From assembly GCA_003556985.1 (NCBI GenBank), contig PWPZ01000146.1, forward strand, positions 1 through 5,653: a stretch of 5,653 nt of DNA, in the 5' to 3' direction. The DNA comes from Bacteroidota bacterium. GTDB taxonomy: Bacteria; Bacteroidota; Bacteroidia; Bacteroidales; PUMT01. Every line of letters starts with the position of its first letter. The stretch's first letter is position 1. Positions 1 to 5,518 of this stretch are shown one piece after another. Below the pieces are notes generated by a model that worked only from the letters and a program-made list of their open reading frames with translations, did not search any database and had not been told where the DNA came from. Position numbers and translations under genes: made by a program.

Positions 1-3000
1 CACTAGTGCAAGGCGTTTCTCCGCTCTTATCTTGTTCTCATAGCTTCCGGAAAAATGGTAATTCACTCCGGCGGGGACAACCAGCTCGCCGTTGTCTATT
101 TTTTCCTGCAGATATCGCTGCGCATCTTCCACCACTGTCACCTCAGCGAAACCCGGTTGCCTGTCAAGAAGCACGAAACCAACCAAAAAGCTGTCCTCAC
201 CCCTTATCATAGCAGGCCCCTGACGATAGGTTACCTCCGCGATCTGTCCCAGAGGTATCTGAGAACCGGTTGGAGTTGATATAAGCACCCTTTCTATCAT
301 TTCTGGATCATCCCTCCACTCACGGGCATACCTGGCCCTGATGGGGAACCTTTCCCTTCCTTCAACAGTTGTTGAGAGGGCCATTCCTCCAAGTGCAATT
401 TCAATATGGTTCTGCACATCCATTACATTCAAGCCATACCGCCCCAACTCAATCCTGTTCAAATCTATTTCAAGGTATGGCTTTCCCACTATCCTGTCGG
501 CAAATACAGCTCCCGGCCGGACTGAAGGCACCTCCTTGAGATATCTTTCCAGCTGTACGCCGAAATTCTCGATGGTCTGAAGATCGGGACCGAAGACCTT
601 TATGCCCATCGGTGCCCGCATGCCGGTTTGCAGCATTACCAGCCTTGTCTCTATCGGCTGCAGCTTTGGTGCCGATGTTACACCGGGAACACGGGAAACC
701 CTTACGATCTCATCCCAGATATCATCTGGCGTCCTGATGTGGTCGCGCCACTGCCTGTAATACCTGCCCCTCCTGTCAGGAATAAGATCACCGTTATCAT
801 CCCTGAGATGATTACCCTCACGGTCGACCCTGAATCTCTGCCTGTTCCCGTTTTCATCGGTTATATACTCACTCTTGTAATTGATGATATTCTCGAACAT
901 GGTCATCGGTGCAGGGTCAAGAGCCGTTTCGGCACGTCCTGCTTTCCCCACAACCACTTCCACCTCCGGAATTGAGGTTACCAGTTTATCAAGCTGCTGC
1001 AGAACGCTTATATTTTCCTCTATCCCGGCATGCTGCATGGATGTGGGCATCAGCAAAAATGAGCCTTCATCCAGCGACGGCATGAACTCCTTGCCCATTC
1101 CCGGGAAGGTGTGAGTCAGACTGCTCCACACCGATGTGGTACGGATGTTTGTCCCCAGTCTGTCGCCGCCACGTGCCACAAATCCGAAAATACTGTCGAA
1201 GCCCTGCCACATATTCAAACCCAGAAGCAGGATAAATGAAGGAACAAGAAGGAATTTCCATTTGTTTTCCAGGCACCATGAAAGTATCCGCGAGTAGAAG
1301 TGAATAAAAAGGATAAATACACCAAGTACTACGGCTATGATAATACCGATAAACAAAAAGTTTAGCAACACGCTGTTATTCACTCCCAGGGGCATCCATT
1401 CTGTGGCAAGAAGCCATGCAACCGCTACAACCGAAATGCCCGCAGTGATCCACCCCCTGTATTTTCCGAACCTTTCCGGGTAATGGTACTGGAGGCTGTT
1501 ATGAATTCCGAATGCCATCAAAACAATACCGGCCCACGGGTACCACAACAAGGCAATCAGCAGTCCACCGACCACCAGCAGGTAATTAAAGTATCTGCCA
1601 AAACTGCGCTTAACGGGTTTTGCCCCAAGGAACCAGTGCGCAAATGCCGGCATGATCGCTATGGTAAATACCAGGGCGGCAATAAGAGCAAAAGTCTTTG
1701 TCCACGCCAGCGGTCCGAAAAGCTTGCCCTCTGCCGCCTGCAATGTAAATACCGGCAGGAAGCTCACTATCGTGGTGCTTACGGCTGTAAGTATGGCGGA
1801 TCCCACCTCGGTGGTGGCATTATAAATTGTTGTAATTGTCTTCGCGGCAGGTGATTCCCTCAGGTGCCGGAGTATATTCTCATTCAGGATGATCCCCAGG
1901 TCCACCATAGTACCTATGGCAATCGCTATTCCCGATAGTGCAACTATATTTGCATCAACCCCCACATACTTCATAAATATGAAACTCATAAGCACGGCAA
2001 GGGGAAGCAGGGCAGAGATCAGTAATGAAGCCTTCAGGTTGAACACCATCACGATGATGACTATAATGGTTATCAGTATCTGCAGACTGATTGCCTCATA
2101 CAGGGTTCCCAGTGTCTCGTATATCAGTCCGGTGCGGTCGTAAAACGGCACTATGGTAACCTTCGAAACGGTACCGTCGGCAAGTGTTTTTTCCGGAAGG
2201 CCAACGGCAATCTCTTCAATTTTCTGCTTTACATTGTCAATCACCTCAAGGGGATTGTCACCATACCTGGCAATCACTATGCCGCCAACTGCCTCAGCTC
2301 CAGATTTGTCAAGGATCCCGCTCATTGTTCTTACCTGCGGACCGATGTTTACCTTTGCCACGTCCCTGATTCGGACTGGCACGTTGTCACTGACCTTCAC
2401 CACCGCCTCCTCTAAATCGGACAAGTCGTTCACATACCCCAGTCCACGAACATAATACTCCACCCTGTTGATCTCTATGGTATTGGCACTCACATCAATA
2501 TTGCTGTTCCTTACGGCATTCATCACAGCCATAAGGGACACATCATGAGCCTTCATGGCTACCGGATCAATATCAACCTGGTATTCCTTTACATGACCGC
2601 CTACCGAGGCTACCTCCGAAACGCCCCTGGCGCCTGTCAGGGCGTACCTTACATAGTAGTCCTGTATGGTACGCAGTTCATGAAGATCCCAGCCGCCGGC
2701 CGGATTGCCGTCCCTGTCGCGTCCCTCCAGGGTGTACCAGAAAACCTGTCCAAGTGCCGTTGCATCCGGGCCAAGCTGTGGCTGAATGCCGGGAGGCAGG
2801 ATTCCTGAGGGAAGTGAATTAAGTTTTTCGAGCACACGCGAACGGCTCCAGTAAAATTCCACATTATCGTCGAAAATGATATAAATACTGGAAAACCCGA
2901 ACATCGATGTGCTGCGGATGCTGTTCACACCGGGCAGCCCCAGTAGCGCCGTGGTCAGCGGGTAGGTGATCTGATCCTCCACATCCTCCGGTGAGCGTCC

Positions 3001-3195
3001 CATCCATTCAGTAAAGACAATCTGCTGGTTCTCACCGATATCGGGAATTGCATCAACCGGAACCGGATCTCTGGGAATAAAATCAATATCCCAGTTAAAC
3101 GGCGCCACGGCTATGCCCCAAACAATGACAAGGGCCAGCAATATAACTGTCACCAGTTTCTGTTCAAGAAAGAATTTAATTATCCTGTTAAGCAT
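1..3195 (-). CDS. cusA: CusA/CzcA-family heavy-metal efflux RND permease, 3' end outside window
   Basis: This is the inner-membrane pump of a tripartite RND complex that uses proton influx to drive metal ions from periplasm or cytoplasm through a CusB-like adaptor and a TolC-like channel. I translated the minus strand from the ATG at 3195-3193 and found 1065 codons without a stop to the window edge. Transmembrane helix 1 spans about residues 14-31, followed by the porter segment with PVDAIPDIGENQ. The helix-4 proton-relay motif GIAIAIGTMVD has Asp432, with Glu439 seven residues on, matching the Asp/Glu pair of CusA. Residues about 535-632 add hydrophobic segments between helices 6 and 7, and about 776-830 form a periplasmic insert. 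Met854 aligns with a metal-site Met of E. coli CusA (RLVMLQTGM against RIDMLSTGI). Alignment suggests about 180 or more C-terminal residues, including the last helices, are missing from the window. Copper/silver is favoured over Zn/Co/Cd by Met854 and the neighbours, but metal choice is unproven. Confidence 0.95.
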   Translation of the reverse strand, partial: MLNRIIKFFLEQKLVTVILLALVIVWGIAVAPFNWDIDFIPRDPVPVDAIPDIGENQQIVFTEWMGRSPEDVEDQITYPLTTALLGLPGVNSIRSTSMFGFSSIYIIFDDNVEFYWSRSRVLEKLNSLPSGILPPGIQPQLGPDATALGQVFWYTLEGRDRDGNPAGGWDLHELRTIQDYYVRYALTGARGVSEVASVGGHVKEYQVDIDPVAMKAHDVSLMAVMNAVRNSNIDVSANTIEINRVEYYVRGLGYVNDLSDLEEAVVKVSDNVPVRIRDVAKVNIGPQVRTMSGILDKSGAEAVGGIVIARYGDNPLEVIDNVKQKIEEIAVGLPEKTLADGTVSKVTIVPFYDRTGLIYETLGTLYEAISLQILITIIVIIVMVFNLKASLLISALLPLAVLMSFIFMKYVGVDANIVALSGIAIAIGTMVDLGIILNENILRHLRESPAAKTITTIYNATTEVGSAILTAVSTTIVSFLPVFTLQAAEGKLFGPLAWTKTFALIAALVFTIAIMPAFAHWFLGAKPVKRSFGRYFNYLLVVGGLLIALLWYPWAGIVLMAFGIHNSLQYHYPERFGKYRGWITAGISVVAVAWLLATEWMPLGVNNSVLLNFLFIGIIIAVVLGVFILFIHFYSRILSWCLENKWKFLLVPSFILLLGLNMWQGFDSIFGFVARGGDRLGTNIRTTSVWSSLTHTFPGMGKEFMPSLDEGSFLLMPTSMQHAGIEENISVLQQLDKLVTSIPEVEVVVGKAGRAETALDPAPMTMFENIINYKSEYITDENGNRQRFRVDREGNHLRDDNGDLIPDRRGRYYRQWRDHIRTPDDIWDEIVRVSRVPGVTSAPKLQPIETRLVMLQTGMRAPMGIKVFGPDLQTIENFGVQLERYLKEVPSVRPGAVFADRIVGKPYLEIDLNRIELGRYGLNVMDVQNHIEIALGGMALSTTVEGRERFPIRARYAREWRDDPEMIERVLISTPTGSQIPLGQIAEVTYRQGPAMIRGEDSFLVGFVLLDRQPGFAEVTVVEDAQRYLQEKIDNGELVVPAGVNYHFSGSYENKIRAEKRLALV

Positions 3196-3292
3196 TTGTA
3201 ATTATTTTATAGTATAAAGCCAGATTGAGAAATTGGATTGCACTTTGAGATCATCCCGTTCCTGCATTGAAAAAGCAGATTTTGGGATTTTG

Positions 3293-3315
3293 CAAAAGGA
3301 GATATCTGCCTTTTG
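3293..3315. repeat. Near-perfect dyad upstream of cusA
   Basis: The arms CAAAAGG and CCTTTTG flank a palindromic AGATATCT core, with one unpaired G, giving a 23-bp dyad about 100 bp before the pump start. A competing pairing exists: GCAGAT at 3275-3280 can pair with ATCTGC at 3304-3309, and the two are mutually exclusive. Direct repeats of AAAGCAG (3272-3278, 3318-3324) and TTTTGGGA (3280-3287, 3311-3318) surround it. It could be an operator or an attenuator-like RNA element. No T-run follows on the minus strand, so it is not a standard terminator. Confidence 0.45.
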
Positions 3316-3326
3316 GGAAAGCAGTT

Positions 3327-3402
3327 GTTAATTCAAATCGGCAGTCTGGAACAGTCTTGTGTTAGACAGCAAAAATAATGCCTTACGGCCGTTTGAATTA
3401 AC
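3327..3402. repeat. Long inverted repeat in the gap before cusA
   Basis: GTTAATTCAAA (3327-3337) and TTTGAATTAAC (3392-3402) are a perfect 11-bp inverted pair. After a one-base bulge (T3338) the pairing continues with CGGC (3339-3342) and GCCG (3388-3391), giving a 15-bp stem around a 45-nt interior. The interior holds a small hairpin, GTCT-TGTGTT-AGAC. The element starts about 10 bp after the stop of the upstream small gene and lacks a following U-tract on the minus strand. It may be an mRNA-stabilising or processing hairpin, a degenerate terminator, or a very small MITE-like element. Confidence 0.6.
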
Positions 3403-3412
3403 CGGATTTATA

Positions 3413-3841
3413 TCATAAAAGGAATGACTGTACCAGTACAGGAATATCCCGGACAGCTAAATAGAGCACAAAGGGTTTAAAAACAGATGTTTGAACATCT
3501 ACATAAGGAAGGGTAATGCTCTTGAATATTTCCATTTGAGGTATCGCAGGCTGAAAGTCAACTTCCCTGGGGCCGTATGAAGGATATATAACGTCAACAC
3601 CCTGTGCCTCGAAGGTCTTGGAAGAGCAGCAGTAATTACCGTCAGAAAGAGCTAATCTTCCGGCAGTCGCCGGATTTTGTTCATCACCGGCAGAATGGCT
3701 GCAGCAGGCAGAAGCTTCCTCGAGCAGGGAAAGTTTATATAACTCACTGGAACAAATATGGGCACTCAGCACAATATTCGTGGTTGCCACAAACATCAGT
3801 GCTGTCATTAAATATGCCGCTATTTTCCTTATAAATTCCAT
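3413..3841 (-). CDS. Small secreted cysteine-pair protein, HYC_CC_PP-like
   Basis: A 142-residue protein with a basic start (MEFIRK) and a hydrophobic stretch to about residue 27, consistent with a Sec signal peptide cut near VLSA|H. The predicted mature end begins H28-I-C30, followed by Cys pairs at 46-47 (ACCSH) and 71-72 (YCCSS), and the C-terminus is DIPVLVQSFLL. This order (H-x-C near the cleavage site, a CC pair, then a C-terminal proline motif and aliphatic end) matches what I recall of the Bacteroidota HYC_CC_PP family, although Tyr of HYC is Ile here and only one Pro of PP (Pro134) is kept. The family has no established function. Position upstream of a metal pump and several cysteines plus His28 and His49 suggest periplasmic metal binding, which is inference. 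The ATG at 3841 is the only start that keeps the signal peptide. The gap to the pump gene is 217 bp. Confidence 0.78.
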   Translation of the reverse strand: MEFIRKIAAYLMTALMFVATTNIVLSAHICSSELYKLSLLEEASACCSHSAGDEQNPATAGRLALSDGNYCCSSKTFEAQGVDVIYPSYGPREVDFQPAIPQMEIFKSITLPYVDVQTSVFKPFVLYLAVRDIPVLVQSFLL

Positions 3842-3875
3842 GTGAGATGCCTGTTGATATTTATTTATATATAAA

Positions 3876-3891
3876 CAGCTTTATATAGCTG
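3876..3891. repeat. Small dyad in the leader of the secreted-protein gene
   Basis: CAGCT (3876-3880) and AGCTG (3887-3891) are separated by six A/T bases. The dyad lies 35-50 bp upstream of the ATG at 3841 and just downstream of the candidate -7 element, so it would sit at the transcription start or in the 5' leader. It could be an operator half-site pair or a short leader hairpin. Arms this short occur by chance in AT-rich DNA. Confidence 0.3.
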
Positions 3892-3900
3892 AATGTTTTG

Positions 3901-3908
3901 CAAAGCTA
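3901..3908 (-). promoter_or_regulatory. Candidate Bacteroidota -7 promoter element
   Basis: The minus strand reads TAGCTTTG, which fits the TAnnTTTG (-7) consensus of the Bacteroidota housekeeping sigma factor. It would place the start of transcription near 3893 and leave a leader of about 50 nt before the ATG at 3841. I could not find a clear TTTG (-33) element at the right distance, only an A/T-rich run, so this is tentative. If real, it could drive the small secreted protein and possibly the pump. Confidence 0.3.
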
Positions 3909-4051
3909 AAGAAAATTATTAAAAATAAAATTTAGTGTCACATTCTTAAAGCTACAAAATTCGTGAAAAATCGGCTTTCCACTGTTATGTTATTTTGTAA
4001 ATGATTTATGAAATTTGGAGAACCGGTTTTTTCATATTCAATCGCAGACTG

Positions 4052-4117
4052 ATTGTTACTTACAAATCTTAGGCTGCTGAATGCCATTGCCTAACCTGCA
4101 AACATAAGATTGAGCAA
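4052..4117 (-). pseudogene. Probable decayed copper P-type ATPase C-terminal relic
   Basis: Starting 14 bp after the stop of the adenylyltransferase gene, the minus strand reads LLNLMFAG, an in-frame stop (TAG at 4093-4091), then AMAFSSLRFVSNN. Without gaps this matches the C-terminal pattern of bacterial CopA ATPases as I recall it (LLNPMIAGAAMAFSS...V.N). It also aligns without gaps with the better relic at 5301-5390: L-L, A, AM, F-S and N are identical and most other positions are conservative. The bases differ widely, so it is not a recent copy. The stop inside the motif and the lack of any ATPase domain upstream mean it is not functional. The segment is short, so chance resemblance cannot be excluded. 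Confidence 0.45.
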
Positions 4118-4131
4118 AGTCCGTTTATGGG

Positions 4132-5211
4132 TCAGGGGATCTCATCCAACCATCTACTTATTCCTCCTTCAAGGTTATATAGATTATTGAAATCTTCTTT
4201 TTGCACTAACTGTTCAACAATTGACAAACTTTGAACACCTCTTTGACATACAATTATTACTTTTTCATAACTACTAAATGAGCTGGTATTTAGGAATAGG
4301 TCTTCAGCTTCAATTCTCTCTCCACTAATATTGAAATCATTATATTGTTGTTGGGTTCGTACTTCATAAATTTTTATTTTGCCATTCGTTCTTTCCTTGT
4401 GCAATTGCCTGGGAGTAATGTTTTTTACCCGTGACTGGCAGCTAATTTCATAATCACCTAATGACTTTATTTTCTTTTGATTATCATCAGGTTTCACTTC
4501 AATAATTTCAATTTTGAAATCTAATCCGTCAATTTGAAAAAACCTCCCGGATAATGTTTCCCCAATATCCAATATTATTTTAACTGTTTCGGTTGCTTGT
4601 ATACTTCCTATAAGGCCAGGTAAAGAGCCAATAACTCCGCCTGTAGAACAAGAGGGTATTTCATCAGTTTTTGGCTGTTTGGGGAAAACGCAACGATATG
4701 TGGGGCCGTTTTTATAATTAAATACAGATGCTTGTCCCATAAACTGATAAACAGCACCAAAAACATGAGGTTTATTTAACATTACCACCGCATCATTAAC
4801 CAGAAAGCGTGTAGGGAAGTTATCCGAACCATCAACCACTATATCATAATCATTTATTATTTCCAGAATGTTGCTTTTTGAAAGTCGTTCATTGTAAGGA
4901 ATGATATTAATTTCGGGATTAATGCTTTTCAACCTTTGAGTTGTAATATCAATTTTGCTTTTGCCAATATCGGTCGTATTATACAAAATTTGCCGGTGCA
5001 AGTTACTTAAATCAACTTTATCATAGTCAATAACTCCTATATTGCCAATTCCTGCGGCAGAAAGATACATTAAAACAGGAGAGCCTAGTCCCCCTGCTCC
5101 AATAACAATTACCTTTGCCTCACATAACTTTTTTTGTCCGTGTTCTCCTATTTGAGGCAGAATCATTTGCCGTTGATATCTGCTTAAATTAAAATATTGA
5201 GGGTTACTCAT
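4132..5211 (-). CDS. ThiF/MoeB/HesA-type adenylyltransferase with C-terminal rhodanese domain
   Basis: A complete 359-residue E1-like enzyme. Such proteins adenylate the C-terminal Gly-Gly of a ubiquitin-like sulfur carrier (ThiS or MoaD type) in the cytoplasm, and the rhodanese domain supplies sulfur for the thiocarboxylate. Visible motifs are RYQRQ (11-15), the nucleotide loop GAGGLGS (38-44), DYDKVDLSNLHRQ (62-74), GKSK (83-86), DGSDNFPTR (127-135) and the catalytic-cysteine region PSCSTGG with Cys188. The zinc site looks incomplete: YRC (172-174) lacks the first Cys of CxxC, and near the second site only Cys258 remains. The rhodanese domain covers about 265-359, with loop CQRGVQS (Cys322) in place of the usual CxxGxRS and EVR in place of DVR. 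ThiF and MoeB roles cannot be told apart here: no thiS, thiG, moaD or moaE lies nearby. The gene is clearly AT-richer than the pump gene and is flanked by CopA relics, suggesting transfer or rearrangement. Confidence 0.95.
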   Translation of the reverse strand: MSNPQYFNLSRYQRQMILPQIGEHGQKKLCEAKVIVIGAGGLGSPVLMYLSAAGIGNIGVIDYDKVDLSNLHRQILYNTTDIGKSKIDITTQRLKSINPEINIIPYNERLSKSNILEIINDYDIVVDGSDNFPTRFLVNDAVVMLNKPHVFGAVYQFMGQASVFNYKNGPTYRCVFPKQPKTDEIPSCSTGGVIGSLPGLIGSIQATETVKIILDIGETLSGRFFQIDGLDFKIEIIEVKPDDNQKKIKSLGDYEISCQSRVKNITPRQLHKERTNGKIKIYEVRTQQQYNDFNISGERIEAEDLFLNTSSFSSYEKVIIVCQRGVQSLSIVEQLVQKEDFNNLYNLEGGISRWLDEIP

Positions 5212-5243
5212 ATAATAGTGTATATTTTAATATATATAATATT
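5212..5243 (-). promoter_or_regulatory. AT-rich leader of the adenylyltransferase gene
   Basis: Directly upstream of the ATG at 5211, positions 5221-5243 contain only A and T (23 bases), and no Shine-Dalgarno sequence is visible, as is common in Bacteroidota. This is the likely promoter or leader zone, but I cannot place a definite -33/-7 pair. No thiamine-pyrophosphate or molybdenum-cofactor riboswitch core is recognisable here. The sharp change from the GC-richer sequence at 5260-5290 may also mark a recombination boundary. Confidence 0.3.
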
Positions 5244-5247
5244 CACT

Positions 5248-5274
5248 GCAGGAATGTGCTCCTGAATTTCCTGC
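5248..5274. repeat. Inverted repeat between CopA relic and adenylyltransferase gene
   Basis: GCAGGAA (5248-5254) and TTCCTGC (5268-5274) form a perfect 7-bp inverted pair with a 13-base spacer. The spacer itself contains TCCTG (5260-5264), an alternative partner for CAGGA (5249-5253). A further short stem, CGCC-CGGAA-GGCG, follows at 5274-5286. The site sits exactly at the boundary with the AT-only tract. It could be the old copA terminator region, an operator, or a junction scar; there is no T-run to support a terminator. Confidence 0.4.
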
Positions 5275-5300
5275 GCCCGGAAGGCGTACGATCATTTTGG

Positions 5301-5390
5301 TTACACTTTTCTTAATCGTAACGCATTTGTAATAACAGAAACTAAACTGAAACTCATGGCGGCGGCGGCGATAACAGGACTAAGCAGAAA
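5301..5390 (-). pseudogene. copA: 3' relic of a copper-translocating P-type ATPase (CopA)
   Basis: The minus strand carries 29 codons and a TAA (5303-5301) that read FLLSPVIAAAAMSFS, then LVSVITNALRLRKV. This is the hallmark C-terminus of P1B copper ATPases: the last transmembrane helix with (N/S)P.IA.AAM and the tail SVxxNALRLR. The family normally has about 700-800 residues with a DKTG phosphorylation site; none of that is present. The codon before Phe is a stop (TAA, 5393-5391), and upstream lies only about 125 bp before the end of the PII gene. The body of the ATPase gene has therefore been lost, most simply by a deletion between the PII gene and the copA 3' end. The tail itself is well preserved, so the loss may be fairly recent. 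No start codon or expression is expected. Confidence 0.78.
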
Positions 5391-5518
5391 TTATTGATTC
5401 ATTACACCATCCCAGAGGTACTTGATCACCGGGGCACACAGATATGTCCCTGCTCAAAACAATTTACATTAATACAGCATTGCATTGGTTATCTTTTTTT
5501 TTAAATCAGTTTTCAACT
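5391..5518. other. Unassigned gap between PII gene and CopA relic
   Basis: Together with the relic and the adenylyltransferase leader this makes a stretch of just over 300 bp (5212-5518) without an intact gene. On the minus strand there is a 9-base A run (5494-5502) just after the PII stop and a short stretch open between two stops, reading TYLCAPVIKYLWDGVMNQ in the same frame as the CopA relic. I do not recognise this peptide and it has no start codon. It may be debris from the deletion that removed copA. No terminator, tRNA or repeat is evident. Confidence 0.4.

Noticed and set aside
6..2808. Several plus-strand open frames of 60-123 codons across the left half
   Set aside because: They lie antisense to the continuous 1065-codon RND pump frame on the minus strand, and their translations are low-complexity or unlike any family I know.
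3604..3834. 76-codon plus-strand open frame
   Set aside because: It is antisense to the signal-peptide protein gene and shows no domain or signal of its own.
3938..4087. 49-codon minus-strand open frame starting MAFSSLRF
   Set aside because: Its start falls inside the putative CopA relic after an in-frame stop, no ribosome-binding site is visible and the remainder resembles nothing known to me; best read as relic plus intergenic sequence.
5212..5300. TPP or molybdenum-cofactor riboswitch upstream of the ThiF/MoeB-type gene
   Set aside because: None of the conserved core sequences of those riboswitches is visible and most of the leader is A/T-only.
5358..5369. GGC triplet repeat as a microsatellite or phase-variation tract
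   Set aside because: It encodes the Ala run of the CopA C-terminal helix, which is normally Ala-rich in this family; four units are too few to suggest slippage control.
4052..5390. The two CopA tails as attL/attR of an integrative element
   Set aside because: The nucleotide sequences are too diverged to be a recent core duplication, and no integrase gene is present between them; kept only as a weak option in the flanking-relic finding.
5391..5450. Short peptide TYLCAPVIKYLWDGVMNQ on the minus strand as a real gene end
   Set aside because: There is no start codon, it is bounded by stops on both sides and I do not recognise it; it is recorded only as possible debris.
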